Position numbers and translations under genes: made by a program | Shown: in pieces, positions 1 to 9,337 of the stretch | How the letters are laid out: every line of letters begins with the position of its first letter | How positions within the stretch are numbered: position 1 is the stretch's first letter | Notes under the pieces: model-generated | What the model saw: the letters and a program-made list of their open reading frames with translations, nothing else | The model's database searches: none | Told to the model about the DNA's origin: nothing | DNA from: JACCTI01 sp963730385 | GTDB taxonomy: Bacteria > Verrucomicrobiota > Verrucomicrobiia > Chthoniobacterales > UBA10450 | Length of the DNA: 64,000 nucleotides | Assembly (NCBI GenBank): GCA_963730385.1 | Contig: CAVSRQ010000010.1 | Location: 558,001-622,000, forward strand | Direction of reading: 5' to 3'

Positions 1-522
1 AGTTAAAATATGAATCTGCTGGGTGGCGTTCAGCTCATTCAGCATCGCCGCCAGGGTCGTCGTCTTCCCGCTGCCAGTGCTGCCGGTCACGATGATGATG
101 CCGGTTTTCTCTTTCACCATTTCGCCGAAAACAGGCGCAAGCTTGAGACCTTCCAAGGTGGGAATGTTCGTCTGCAACTTCCGGAGCACGATCGCCGGGC
201 GACCGTTTTGGCGGAAAATATTCACCCGGAAACGCGCCACATTGCCGAGCGCGTAGCTGCAGTCGCAGGAACCCATTTTCTCCAGGTCGTTGCTCAGGCG
301 GGGCTGGCCCTGCATGAGATGCGCCGCGATCTGATTCACATGCTCCGCCGCGAGGACGCCATCCGGAGTCTCAATCGGGAATTCTTCCAGCTTGCCGTAT
401 TCCTCGACAATAGGCGGCCGGCCGACCGCAAAGAGCAGGTCGGAGACGCCTTTCCCGCTCTCCACCATCGCGGTGAGGAGGGCATTGATCAGTTCTTCAT
501 TCACAGATGTGTGAATTTCCAT
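1..522 (-). CDS. pilT: Type IV pilus retraction ATPase PilT (partial, 3' end outside window)
   Basis: The minus strand encodes the N-terminal 174 residues of a PilT/GspE-type secretion ATPase; the C-terminus runs off the window start. After an N-terminal PAS-like region (residues 1-125, including the FRVNIFRQ strand) there is a clear Walker A loop, GSTGSGKTTT, at about 147-156. PilT is the cytoplasmic hexameric motor that depolymerises type IV pili for twitching motility. The ATG at 522 was chosen; an in-frame ATG at 534 adds four residues and neither has a convincing Shine-Dalgarno site. The Asp box, Walker B and AIRNLIRE-type motif that separate PilT from PilB/PilU fall outside the window, so the paralogue assignment rests on the compact N-terminus. 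Confidence 0.85.
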   Translation of the reverse strand, partial: MEIHTSVNEELINALLTAMVESGKGVSDLLFAVGRPPIVEEYGKLEEFPIETPDGVLAAEHVNQIAAHLMQGQPRLSNDLEKMGSCDCSYALGNVARFRVNIFRQNGRPAIVLRKLQTNIPTLEGLKLAPVFGEMVKEKTGIIIVTGSTGSGKTTTLAAMLNELNATQQIHILT

Positions 523-606
523 AGCGGGAAGCATGCCGTGGAAACGGCTTCTGTGGCCGGAGACTTAAATTCCTGCCGTTCCGCTCGTCTGAGTCACCGC
601 CAGGGA

Positions 607-3193
607 TTAACGCCACTCGTGTTTCGGATACTTCCGCTGCAGCTCTTTCTTGATTTTGGGGTAAGCGTCCCGCCAAAAACCTTCCAGGTCGCTCGTGATT
701 TGGATCGGGCGATGATTCGGCGCCAGCACCTGGATTACGAGCGGTTGGCGCGCGGGGCCGATCGCCAGGTTCCGCTCCACCCCGTAGAGATCCTGGATGC
801 GCGCCGCCACCGCGGGTGGGCTGGACGCGCTGTAGATGACCTTTGCCTTCCGTCCATTAGGCAGCTCGATCCGCTCCGGCGCATATTGATCCACCAACCC
901 AGCCTGCGCCGATGAGAGCCAGGATTTTACCGTCGGCCAGACCTGACGATCCTTGATCTCCTTGTAACTGACCGCGCCGCTACAAACCTGCTCAACCAGG
1001 AGCAACTTGTCCGCCTCCCCGATCGCCGGCAGCTCGAGTTCCGGCGCGGAAGCGGCGATCCAATTCACGCGCAGGATCCATTGCTCGACCGCGTTGTCCC
1101 AATGTTTCAGCGGACAGCTTCCGGAAATCACCTGCCGCGCCAGGAGTGTCGCGGCCTCTCCCGCCGGAGGCTCGGCCGTGTCGTGGCGTAGAACCAAATC
1201 GTGGAAAGAGATCTGCCGTCGCCCTACCACTCGTCGCGCCGCCGCGTCGAAAGTCACCTCCACGCTTTCCCGAAATGCCTCTGGAAAAAGGTCGCGCAAC
1301 CAGCCCTCCTCAATCCGGGTGGCCAACGTCAGCAAGACCTGCCGCTCCTGTGAGCTATCCTCGATCTCGCGGATTTCCGTGGCTACGAGCAGCCGCGCGC
1401 GGTGCACCACGCTCTCCCGCGCCAGCACGCCTCGCCGGCCATGCACCAGCGCGCAGCGGAGCGTCCCTTCGTCCAGCCGCACCGCGACCTGATCTGGAAA
1501 ACCCGCCAGCACGCAGCGCGCGATCGCGCCCGGCGCGGGCTCATTAGCCTCCACCCGCAAGCCTTCTTCGCGCGCGATGGCGATGAATTGCTCCCACAAT
1601 TGCGCCGCCTCTTTGGCCGCGGCGGCGTTGATCGATAGCTGCCCGCAACGGCGCGGATCGAAATTGCTCTTCTCCGCAAACCGGAACGCGCGCGTGAGAA
1701 TAAAGAGGTCCGAGTCGTCGTCCGCGCCCAGGATATCGTCGCGATCTTCGCGCGCTTGTTTCCCCTCGGCCCGGCGCAGGAGATTCCGTCCCTGCGTCAC
1801 CGCGGCGATGAGCGCAATCGCGCTCACGCAGCCATGTTCCTCTGCTGCCAGCAGCATCCGCGCATAACGCGGGTGCACCGGAAAGGCCAGCATCCGCCGC
1901 CCAAGTGGCGTGATCACGCTTCCGCTTCCCTCGTGGTGCAAGTTTCCAACTTGCACACTCCGATCCCGCAAGTTGGAAACTTGCGCCACGGCGCCGAGAT
2001 CGCCTAACAACTGCTCCGCTCGCTCCAGCGCGCGCGGCTCTGGCGGTTCCAGCCAGCGAAACTCCGCCACATTCTCCACCCCGCTCGCTTTCAAGGTCAG
2101 CACTACTTCTGCGAGATCGAGCCGCTTCACCTCCGGCAACTCTTGCGCGGCGCGCTCCAGATGTTCGCGCTCCGTCCACAGCCGCAGACAATGCCCCGGC
2201 GCGGTCCGCCCCGCTCGCCCCGCGCGTTGATCAGCGGCCGCGCGGCTGATCTTTTCAATCAGGAGCGTATTGAGGCCGCGCCGCGGATCGAAGCGCGCGA
2301 TTCGCGCCAGCCCGCCGTCGATCACCACCCGCACGCCTTGGATCGTGAGCGAGGTCTCCGCCACATTCGTCGCCACGATCACCTTCCGCTTCGCGTAAGG
2401 AGCGAGCGCCGCATCCTGCTCCGCCGGCGTCAGCTCGCCATACAGCGGTAGCGCCACAAACTGGCTGCTGACGCTCGAATTCCGAATCGCCGCCAGCGTG
2501 CGCGTGATCTCGTATTTGCCCGGCATGAAAACAAGCGCGTCTCCCTCCGTGCTCCGTGCCACCCGCGCCAGCTCATCCGCCGCCAGGTCCCAGATTGGGT
2601 AATCCTCCCCGCGCACCGCTCGTTCCAGATACTCGATCGTCACCGGATGCTGCCGCCCACTCGAGGTGAGCAAACGGCACGGCGCGAGAAATTGCTCCAG
2701 CATCCCGGCCTCGATCGTGGCCGACATGACGATGATTTTTAGGTCCGGCCGCGTGGTCTCCTGCAGACGCAGCGCGCGCGCCAGCGTGATGTCGCCGTAG
2801 AGATGGCGCTCGTGGAACTCGTCGAAAAGAATGGCCGAGACGCGCCGCAATTCCGGATCTTGAATGAGCTGTCGCAGCAGGATTCCCTCCGTGACAAAGC
2901 GGATGCGCGTGCGCTTTGAGACCACATTCTCGAAGCGAATCTGGTAGCCGACCTCGTCGCCCAGCCGTCCTTTTCGCTCGCTTGCCACCCGTGCCGCGAG
3001 CAGATCGCGCGGCCAGTCGCCGCGGCTGCAAGATCACCACCTCTCCGTCGCCGAGCAGACCGTGCTCGAGTAACATCTGCGGCACTTGCGTCGACTTCCC
3101 GGAGCCCGTCGGCGCCTGCAAGATCAAGCGCGCCTGCGCTCTCAACTCGGAGACGATCGCGCTCTCCAGCTCATAAATCGGCAACCGCTCCAT
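607..3193 (-). CDS. hrpB: ATP-dependent helicase HrpB (frameshifted)
   Basis: DEAH-family RNA helicase of the HrpB type. The first part (3193 to about 3010) has the Walker A APTGSGKST and the PRRLAAR motif. The second part, in another frame, continues with GDEVGYQIRFE, the DEFHERH box II variant typical of HrpB, the SAT motif, the QRAGRAGR motif VI and the HrpB C-terminal domain. Joining the frames near 3005-3012 needs one added base in a GC run and restores the conserved spacing. Total length of about 862 codons fits the family. The second part also carries an in-frame insertion at 1933-1989 encoded by a palindromic repeat. Starts 13 bases downstream of the macrodomain gene on the same strand. 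The cellular role of HrpB is poorly defined (RNA processing in some bacteria). Confidence 0.88.
1933..1989. repeat. Palindromic repeat inserted in the hrpB coding sequence
   Basis: Two inverted copies of a 22-24 base unit with core GCGCAAGYTTCCARCTTGC lie at 1933-1956 and 1968-1989, separated by 11 bases. Each unit is itself nearly palindromic. The insertion stays in frame and encodes two related peptides, VAQVSNL and VQVGNL. The same unit occurs in inverted pair form at 6023-6078. Confidence 0.8.
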
Positions 3194-3205
3194 GCCCTCG
3201 AATTC

Positions 3206-3708
3206 CTACGCCAACGCGCGCATGGCCGCTTCGTAAGCGCGCTCGATTGCGTCCGTCGTCACCACAAAATCGACCCGCTCCAGCACGCTGTCCGAGCGCA
3301 GAAACCGCGCAGTGCATTCCACCGCCACCTCCGCAGCCTCGCGATCGGGTAGCCGTAAGCGCCGCAGCTAATGGCGGGAAACGCAATCGTTCTCAGCCCT
3401 TGCTTCACCGCCAGCGCGAGCGAATTCCGATAGCAGGACGCGAGCACATCCGCCTCGTCGCGATCCCCGCCCCGCCAGATCGGCCCCACCGTGTGAATGA
3501 CGAAACGCGCCGGCAGGTCATATCCGCTCGTGAGCTTCGCTTCCCCCGGCTGGCAGCCGCCCAGCGTTCGGCATTCTTCCAGTAACTGCGGCCCAGCCAC
3601 GCGGTGGATCGCGCCATCCACGCCCCCACCACCGAGCAGGCTGGTATTGGCCGCGTTCACGATTGCATCCACCGAGAGTCGCGTGAGATCGCCGCGCACG
3701 ATCTGCAT
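3206..3708 (-). CDS. Macrodomain ADP-ribose hydrolase, YmdB-like (frameshifted)
   Basis: Single macrodomain protein of about 166 residues. The N-terminus has the ligand-loop signature VDAIVNAANTSLLGGGGVDGAIH, quoted here as VNAANTSLLGGGGVDGAIH, followed by GEAKLTSGYDL, FVIHTVGPIW and the AISCGAYGYP loop. These are the binding loops of O-acetyl-ADP-ribose or protein ADP-ribose deacetylases. After YPIA the frame breaks near 3340-3345. One added base restores EAAEVAVECTARFLRSD and a normal C-terminus ending at the TAG at 3206-3208. The gene lies just upstream of hrpB on the same strand. The loss is probably a sequencing indel, since both halves retain family-typical sequence. Confidence 0.85.
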
Positions 3709-3770
3709 CCGCGGTGAAGAAGGTGGAGTCGGGCGGGAGATTCATCGGCAAACTATCGCACGCTTTCCAG

Positions 3771-3823
3771 TCATCCCGAGCCGCGAAGACGGCCGAGGGA
3801 TCTCACCGAGGAACTGTGTGCTG
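3771..3823 (+). repeat. Dispersed repeat, family B, copy 1
   Basis: Begins TCATCCCGAGCCGCGAAG and continues through GGCCGAGGGATCTC to an ACTGTGTGCTG-like end. It closely matches the copy at 62227-62280 and, in inverse orientation, those at 3951-3990 and 61974-62013. It has no coding potential of its own. Confidence 0.8.
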
Positions 3824-3950
3824 TCTTTTACCCTGGGGCTGGAGCCGCCAGCCCATGCATTCTGGAACATCAGCTCGACCAAGGTCGCAGAGAGGAGAGA
3901 CGATTGGGCTGCGTGGGGCCGTTCTGTGGAGTGCGTGACCGGCACTGCAT

Positions 3951-3990
3951 CGGAGAGATCCCTCGACCGTCTTCGCGGCTCGGGATGACG
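3951..3990 (-). repeat. Dispersed repeat, family B, copy 2 (inverted)
   Basis: Reverse complement begins TCATCCCGAGCCGCGAAG and continues GACGGTCGAGGGATCTC. It forms an inverted pair with 3771-3823 across about 130 bases of unrelated sequence. Confidence 0.8.
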
Positions 3991-4030
3991 ATTCGCGCGC
4001 TCTTGTGCGATGGAGCACGCGCGTCGTCTC

Positions 4031-6022
4031 TTAGCCGCCACCGAAGACGAGCGCGTTGACTAACGCGTTCGCGATTCCGATCAATGCCGCGCCGGTGATC
4101 AATCCGGCACAGACCGGTTCCATCCCTTCCACCCAGCGCCGATGTCCTGCGCTGCCTTTGACCTGTCGCCGCGCCTGCCACCAGAAGAAGAGCGCCCCGA
4201 TCCACATCGTGAGGCAATACTCCGGCGGCAGAATAACCCCGAGCCCGATCGAGACGGAGGAAAGCGGGAAAGGTTTCCGCCGAATGATGGTGGCAATCTC
4301 AATGAAAGCCGCCAGGAGCGCGGCTCCGATCATCGAGTAGATGGCCGATTGCGGCAGGCTGCTGACACCGCGCGAGATCAACTCCGCCACTCCGCGCCAT
4401 TGCAAGGCCGACGGCATCGGGAATTCCTCGGAAGCGATCGTGCTCGCCATGCGCACGCCCTCTGCGTTCGGAGTGAGGAACAAGACGAAGAACAACGGCG
4501 TGGCCGCAATCGCGCCCGAGATAATGCCGATGACATGGCCGATCGCCTGTTGCCGCGGTTTCGCTCCGAGCATGTAGCCGGGCTTGATGTCGGAAAGCAG
4601 GTTGGCCGCATTCGACGCCACTTCCGCGGTGATCCCGCCGGTGATGAGATTGGAAGCGGGGTTGGTGCGATCGAGCGCGCCGATGGCGAACTGGGTGATC
4701 TTGCTGAGCGAGCTGGTGGGCGTCCACGAGGTGAGCGCCATCGAGTTCACGCAAATGACGGTGAGCAGGAAAATGAGCGGGAGCGAGAGCAGGGCCAGCC
4801 ACATCGGCACACCAAAGAAAAGGTGCGTCACGTAACAGCCGAGCACGCTCAGGATCGGCACGCCGACGAAGGAAATCCAAAGCGGGAGCTCGATGTCCTT
4901 CAGCACGTCGTCGCCTTGCTTCTCCTTCTTCTTCCCGCGCAGATTTTTGAAAATGCTGGTGAAGATCTCCGGCTTGCCGGCGAGCGCGATGAGCGAGCCC
5001 ACCACCATCATGCTCACGCCCCACCAGAGCGACCACTGGTTCACAATCTCCGCGCGACTGAGCGGGACGAGCGCTCCGGTGGGACCGACGCGCGGCGTGA
5101 TATCGCCGCGGGCGATCATGATCGGAGCCAGGACCATGAAGTTGATCACGGTGCCAAGGACCACGCTGGTCGCGACGCGCACGCCCATTAATCCACCTAC
5201 GCCGAGCATGGCGGCATCGATCGTGAGGCGCAGCCCGAGGGTTTTGAAATCCGTCCCGAGAATCTTCGGCGTCCAGAGCTGGTACTTCGCCACCAGCATG
5301 TAGTAATAATCGTCCAGCCGCTCGTGGATGTGCCACGGCTCGGCCCAGCCAAAGACGCGATCGAGCCGGAGCAGTGTAAACTGCACCAGGCGCTGCAAAC
5401 CTTCACTGATCAGGAATTGATAAAGCGCGGCCAACCCAGCCGTGATTCCGAGCAGCTTCGCCTTATAAACTCCCTCGCCCGCCGCGCCGTGGTAAAGCGC
5501 ATCCAGCACCACGCCGCAGGCGCGCCCTTCCGGGAAAGGCAGTTGATCTTCATTAATGAACCGGCGCTTTAACGGGAACGCCACCAGCACGCCGACGAGC
5601 GACATGATCACCATCCAGATCACCATCTGCCACCACGGCACGATGCGATTCGTGATCATCATGTAAGCGGCCAGACTCGAAATCAGCGGCATGGTCATGT
5701 AACCGGCCGCGGTCGCGATCGATTGCATGGCGTTGTTTTCCAGGATGGTGAAATCCTTCGCCATCCCGATCCGCGCCAGCGTGCGAAACATGACGAAGGC
5801 CAGGATGACCGAGGTGAGATTCACGCCCAGGGTCACGCCGGCTTTGCCGCCGATGTAGAGATTGGTGGCGGAAAGGACGCCGCCTAAGAGGAAGCCGGTC
5901 AACCCGGAGCGAAGCGTGAGCTGCGGCAGATCGCCGCGGAAAACATTTTCAAACCACCAGCGGTCTTTTTGCTCGCGCGTCCAGGTGCGGGTTTGTTCGT
6001 CGGTGAGTTGAGCGAGCGCCAT
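4031..6022 (-). CDS. OPT-family oligopeptide transporter
   Basis: A 663-residue polytopic membrane protein of the oligopeptide transporter (OPT) superfamily, the group that includes bacterial peptide importers and eukaryotic OPT/YSL proteins. A short cytoplasmic N-terminus (WTREQKDRWWFENVFRGD) leads into many hydrophobic segments. Conserved stretches include SATNLYIGGKAGVTLG, NNAMQSIATAAGYM, DQLPFPEGRACGVVL and ITAEVASNAANLLSDIKPGYM. These proteins work as proton-coupled symporters in the cytoplasmic membrane; the substrate here cannot be read from sequence, and peptides or metal-chelates are possible. The start is the ATG at 6022. A palindromic repeat directly precedes it. Confidence 0.88.
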   Translation of the reverse strand: MALAQLTDEQTRTWTREQKDRWWFENVFRGDLPQLTLRSGLTGFLLGGVLSATNLYIGGKAGVTLGVNLTSVILAFVMFRTLARIGMAKDFTILENNAMQSIATAAGYMTMPLISSLAAYMMITNRIVPWWQMVIWMVIMSLVGVLVAFPLKRRFINEDQLPFPEGRACGVVLDALYHGAAGEGVYKAKLLGITAGLAALYQFLISEGLQRLVQFTLLRLDRVFGWAEPWHIHERLDDYYYMLVAKYQLWTPKILGTDFKTLGLRLTIDAAMLGVGGLMGVRVATSVVLGTVINFMVLAPIMIARGDITPRVGPTGALVPLSRAEIVNQWSLWWGVSMMVVGSLIALAGKPEIFTSIFKNLRGKKKEKQGDDVLKDIELPLWISFVGVPILSVLGCYVTHLFFGVPMWLALLSLPLIFLLTVICVNSMALTSWTPTSSLSKITQFAIGALDRTNPASNLITGGITAEVASNAANLLSDIKPGYMLGAKPRQQAIGHVIGIISGAIAATPLFFVLFLTPNAEGVRMASTIASEEFPMPSALQWRGVAELISRGVSSLPQSAIYSMIGAALLAAFIEIATIIRRKPFPLSSVSIGLGVILPPEYCLTMWIGALFFWWQARRQVKGSAGHRRWVEGMEPVCAGLITGAALIGIANALVNALVFGGG

Positions 6023-6078
6023 GTAGCGCGAGATTCCAGCTGGCTCGGGGCGGAATGCAAGCTGGAAGCTTGCGCTAC
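6023..6078. repeat. Inverted pair of the repeat family also found in hrpB
   Basis: Copies at 6023-6045 and 6057-6078 are imperfect inverted repeats; the latter reads GCAAGCTGGAAGCTTGCGC on the plus strand. The element fills the whole gap between pdxH and the OPT gene and contributes the pdxH TAG stop (6075-6077). Same unit as 1933-1989 with C/T and A/G variation in the core. Confidence 0.75.
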
Positions 6079-6725
6079 GGCGAAAGCCGCTCGATCAGCC
6101 AGGGGCCGCCACTCTGGCGCGTGTAGCGGAAGCGATCGTGCAAACGATTCGTCCGCCCCTGCCAGAACTCCATCATTTCCGGCGCCACCCGATAGCCGCC
6201 CCAGTGCTCCGGCAGCGGCACCGTCCCGCCCTCAAACTTGCGCGCGGCTTCGGCGAGTTGCGCTTCGAGCGCCGCGCGATCCGCCACCACTTCGCTCTGC
6301 GCCGAAGCCCAGGCGCCGAGCTGACTCCCGAGCGGGCGGGAATGGAAATACTCTTCCGATTCCTGCGCGCTGACCTTTTCCGCGGTGCCATTGATCCGGA
6401 TCTGGCGCTCCAGTTGCACCCAAAAAATATTCAGAGCCACGCGTGGATTGGCTTCGATCTGTCTCCCCTTCGCGCTCGCGTAATTGGTAAAGAAAACGAA
6501 GCCGCGTTCGCTCAGGCCTTTGAGCAAAACGATCCGCGCATCGGGCGTCCCATCCGGCGTGGCTGTGGCCAGCGCCATCGCGTTTACATCCCGAATCTCC
6601 GCCGCGGCTGCTTCGCCAAACCACTTCGAGAATTGCGCGATCGGATCCGGCAACAGATCCGCGCGGCGCAAGCCGTGCGCCACGTAATCGTGTCGAAGCG
6701 CAGCGATATCGAGCGGCGTGGCCAT
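6075..6725 (-). CDS. pdxH: Pyridoxamine 5'-phosphate oxidase
   Basis: A 216-residue FMN flavoprotein that oxidises pyridoxine or pyridoxamine 5'-phosphate to pyridoxal 5'-phosphate in the last step of vitamin B6 synthesis and salvage. Recognisable blocks are DPIAQFSKWF near the N-terminus, DARIVLLKGL, FFTNYASAKGRQI (FMN binding), YFHSRPLGSQLGAWAS, and the C-terminal PEMMEFWQGRTNRLHDRF and WLIERLSP. Length and ends match the family, so the gene is complete. The stop codon lies within a palindromic repeat. It lies 24 bases downstream of the phospholipase D-type gene on the same strand. Several PLP enzymes occur nearby (iscS, hisC, lysA). Confidence 0.95.
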   Translation of the reverse strand: MATPLDIAALRHDYVAHGLRRADLLPDPIAQFSKWFGEAAAAEIRDVNAMALATATPDGTPDARIVLLKGLSERGFVFFTNYASAKGRQIEANPRVALNIFWVQLERQIRINGTAEKVSAQESEEYFHSRPLGSQLGAWASAQSEVVADRAALEAQLAEAARKFEGGTVPLPEHWGGYRVAPEMMEFWQGRTNRLHDRFRYTRQSGGPWLIERLSP

Positions 6726-6749
6726 GAGGGAGAGCCAACCGTAGCGCCG

Positions 6750-8078
6750 CTAAAGCTGCGAGCGAAACGGAATCGAGAGCCACTCGGTGAAGCGTTCCCA
6801 CACCCCGCGGCTCTTAAATTCCGCCAGCGTATATTCGCGCGAAACGGCCAGATCTTTCTCGAAAGATTCCTCCATCCGCCGCCCGAATTCCGGATCGTAA
6901 ACCACCACATCCAGCTCTTCGTTAATCTCCGCCGAACGTCCATCCAGGTTCGACGAACCCAGCATGGAAAAGAGCCCGTCCGCCACCATCGTCTTGGCGT
7001 GAATCATGGTCGGCTGATACTCGAAAATCTTCACTCCACCTTCGAGGAGCTTCCCGTAAGCGGTGCGCCCGGCGGATTGCGTGATCGGCTGATCGTGATG
7101 CGGCCCCGGGAGAAGGAAGCGCACGTCGACGCCGCGTTTGGCTGCGGCTACGAGGAGCTCCACCTGATTATCGGTGGGCGTGCAGTAGGGATTGGTAATC
7201 CAGATCCGCTTTTCCGCGGCGGCGAAGGTGACGGCCTGGATCAACGGCACCGCCGCACTCGAGAAGGATTTTGATTCCACCACTTGCGCACGCAACTCGC
7301 CCGCAGGCGGCAGCGCGGGGAACTGTCCTGCGCCGGTAAGCGCTTCCTTGGAAGTCTTGATCCAGTGCGATTGGAAGGCCGACTGGAGATCGTTCACGAT
7401 CGGGCCTTCCAGGCGCGCGTGCGTTTCCCGCCAGTGATCTTTGTCCTGCGCGTGCCCGGCCCATTCATCGGAGAAGGCTGCGCCTCCGGTAAAGCCCACG
7501 GTCCCGTCCACAATTAACGCGCGCCGATGCGAGCGGCGATTGGTCCGATCCACCCGCCAGGATGCGACCGGATGATAGTAGGCAAATTTACAGCCCGCGT
7601 CTTTCATCAGCCGCACATCGGAGTTATCGAGCCCCCAGCCGGAACCGATCCCATCGAGGATGATGCGCACTTCCACGCCCGCCTTCGCCCGCTCGGCCAG
7701 GGCATCGCGAAACTCATGCCCGACGGTGTCCGACTTCATGATGTAGGACTGGAAATTAATCGTCTGCTTCGCGCCGCGGATCGCTCCCAGCATGGCGGGG
7801 AAGAACTCGTCGCCATTGATCAAGAGATCGATCTTGTTCCCGGTGATCGGGACAGGATCCGTCAGCGCAAGCGCGGACTGGAAAAACTCCGGCGACTGGA
7901 TGGAGAAGGTGTGGGTGAGGTTGTAGTCGAGCGCGCTCCGGCGAATAAAAAAGAGGCAGAAGAGAAGGACGATCCCGAGAAACGCGAGCGTGACCGAAAA
8001 CAATTCGCCCCGGGTGAATTTGCCCTTCTTTTCGCCGAGCCAATTCCTTGCGCCTGATTCCTTTTCGCTGGTAGCCAT
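6750..8078 (-). CDS. Phospholipase D-domain protein, cardiolipin synthase-like
   Basis: Membrane-anchored protein of about 442 residues with one N-terminal transmembrane segment (VTLAFLGIVLLFCLFFI) and two PLD-type HKD motifs. The first reads HRRALIVDG, with Arg in place of the usual Lys. The second is canonical, HAKTMVADG, followed by GSSNLDGRS. Cardiolipin synthases of this type condense two phosphatidylglycerols, or PG with PE, at the inner membrane. The ATG at 8078 (MATSEKES) was chosen because the longer ORF from 8171 would overlap iscS and its extra N-terminus looks non-coding. The substituted first motif makes catalytic type uncertain; a phosphatidyltransferase remains likeliest. Confidence 0.85.
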   Translation of the reverse strand: MATSEKESGARNWLGEKKGKFTRGELFSVTLAFLGIVLLFCLFFIRRSALDYNLTHTFSIQSPEFFQSALALTDPVPITGNKIDLLINGDEFFPAMLGAIRGAKQTINFQSYIMKSDTVGHEFRDALAERAKAGVEVRIILDGIGSGWGLDNSDVRLMKDAGCKFAYYHPVASWRVDRTNRRSHRRALIVDGTVGFTGGAAFSDEWAGHAQDKDHWRETHARLEGPIVNDLQSAFQSHWIKTSKEALTGAGQFPALPPAGELRAQVVESKSFSSAAVPLIQAVTFAAAEKRIWITNPYCTPTDNQVELLVAAAKRGVDVRFLLPGPHHDQPITQSAGRTAYGKLLEGGVKIFEYQPTMIHAKTMVADGLFSMLGSSNLDGRSAEINEELDVVVYDPEFGRRMEESFEKDLAVSREYTLAEFKSRGVWERFTEWLSIPFRSQL

Positions 8079-8148
8079 CGCGGAAGATTCGTTTCTCGGG
8101 GCGGGAATGAGTGCAAACGCCCGGCCGGCGCAGCGAATCGTGTTTTCG

Positions 8149-9327
8149 CTAAGTGAAAGCCACCGCCTCACGCGGGGCTAACGCGCGCACTTTCGCGACC
8201 ACGCGAGGCAGGATCTCGAGCACGCGATCCAACTCCGCCTCGGTGTTGAAACGCCCAAACGAAAAGCGCAGGCTGCCGCGCAGCCGCTCTTCGCTTAAGC
8301 GCATCGCGCGCAGAATGGGCGAGGCCTGGAGCGTCCCGGTAAGGCAGGCCGAGCCGGCCGAGCAGCAGATGTGGTGTTGATCGAGCAAGGCCAGAACGGC
8401 ATCGGCCTCGGTGCCGACGAAGGCGAGGTTGGAAACGTTTTGCAAACGCTGGGCGCCGCCGCCGTTCACGAAAGTATCGGGGATGGTCGCGAGCACCGTC
8501 TCCTCGAAGCGATCGCGTAACGCCTGCACGCGGGTCGCGTTCTCCACCAGCGAGGCCGCGGCGAGCTCGGCCGCTTTTCCGAAGCCGATGATCGAGGCCA
8601 CGTTCTCTGTTCCGGCGCGGCGTTTCTCTTCCTGGCCACCACCGAAAGTGGAGGAGCGGAACGGCGTCCGGCGATTCACATAGAGCGCGCCCACGCCTTT
8701 CGGCCCATGAAATTTATGCGCGGAGACGGAGAGATAATTTGCCGATAACTCGGAGAGCCGGGCCGGCACTTTGCTGATCGCCTGCACGCCGTCGATGTGA
8801 AAGAGGACACGCCTGGCGCGCGCGATCGCAGCGATTTCTTCCACTGGAAAAAGCACGCCAGTCTCGTTGTTCGCCCACATCACGGAGATCAGCGCCGTGT
8901 CGGGGCGGATGGCGGCTTCGAGTTCCGCGAGATCGAGTTGCCCGTCACCATTCACGCTCAAAAAAGTGGCCGCGCCTCCGCTGGCCGCGTGCGCTTCGCT
9001 TTGCTTCCGAATCGCGCTGTGCTCGACGGCGGTGGTGACAATGTGTTGGCGCGCGGGATCGAGTTGGAGAGCGGAATGCAGCGCGGCGTTATCGGATTCC
9101 GTCCCGCCGCTGGTGAACACCACTTCGCCCGGCGAGCAATCCAGCAGCGTCGCCACCCGCGCCCGCGCCAGCTCGATCGCTTCCCGCACCTGCACGCCGA
9201 AGCGATAACCGCCCGAGGGATTGCCGTAGTATTTCGTCAGGAACGGCAGCATCTCCTCCAACACCGCGGGGTCGAGCTGGGTGGTGGCGTTGTTATCGAG
9301 GTAAACGATTTTTTCCGGCGCGAGCAC
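8149..9327 (-). CDS. Cysteine desulfurase, IscS/NifS family
   Basis: A 392-residue class V PLP aminotransferase-fold enzyme that removes sulfur from cysteine for FeS clusters and thiolated cofactors. Visible motifs: N-terminal YLDNNATTQLDP, FTSGGTESDN, the PLP lysine in SAHKFHGPKG, RAGTENV, and the sulfur-accepting cysteine in CCSAGSACLTG. It is of the class I type by its long catalytic loop. No iscU, iscA or iscR is next to it, so it may supply several pathways, for example biotin synthase (bioB at 14 kb) or tRNA thiolation. A palindrome built from 9-base units lies immediately upstream. Confidence 0.92.
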   Translation of the reverse strand: MLAPEKIVYLDNNATTQLDPAVLEEMLPFLTKYYGNPSGGYRFGVQVREAIELARARVATLLDCSPGEVVFTSGGTESDNAALHSALQLDPARQHIVTTAVEHSAIRKQSEAHAASGGAATFLSVNGDGQLDLAELEAAIRPDTALISVMWANNETGVLFPVEEIAAIARARRVLFHIDGVQAISKVPARLSELSANYLSVSAHKFHGPKGVGALYVNRRTPFRSSTFGGGQEEKRRAGTENVASIIGFGKAAELAAASLVENATRVQALRDRFEETVLATIPDTFVNGGGAQRLQNVSNLAFVGTEADAVLALLDQHHICCSAGSACLTGTLQASPILRAMRLSEERLRGSLRFSFGRFNTEAELDRVLEILPRVVAKVRALAPREAVAFT

Positions 9328-9337
9328 GGGAGAAATT

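Larger units (their letters stand above)
3709..4030. other. Intergenic stretch holding an inverted pair of a dispersed repeat
   Basis: No convincing gene is seen in these 322 bases between the macrodomain gene and the OPT transporter. The short ORFs in it are unsupported. It is mostly occupied by two copies of a repeat in inverted orientation (annotated separately) and the sequence between them. Confidence 0.6.

Noticed and set aside
607..3193. Programmed ribosomal frameshift in hrpB and the other broken genes
   Set aside because: No slippery heptamer with a downstream structure is common to the sites, and the breaks occur in unrelated genes in both directions.
4142..5191. 349-residue plus-strand ORF antisense to the OPT transporter
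   Set aside because: Rich in Arg/His/Glu with no fold or motif, typical of a high-GC antisense shadow. The OPT frame has clear family motifs.
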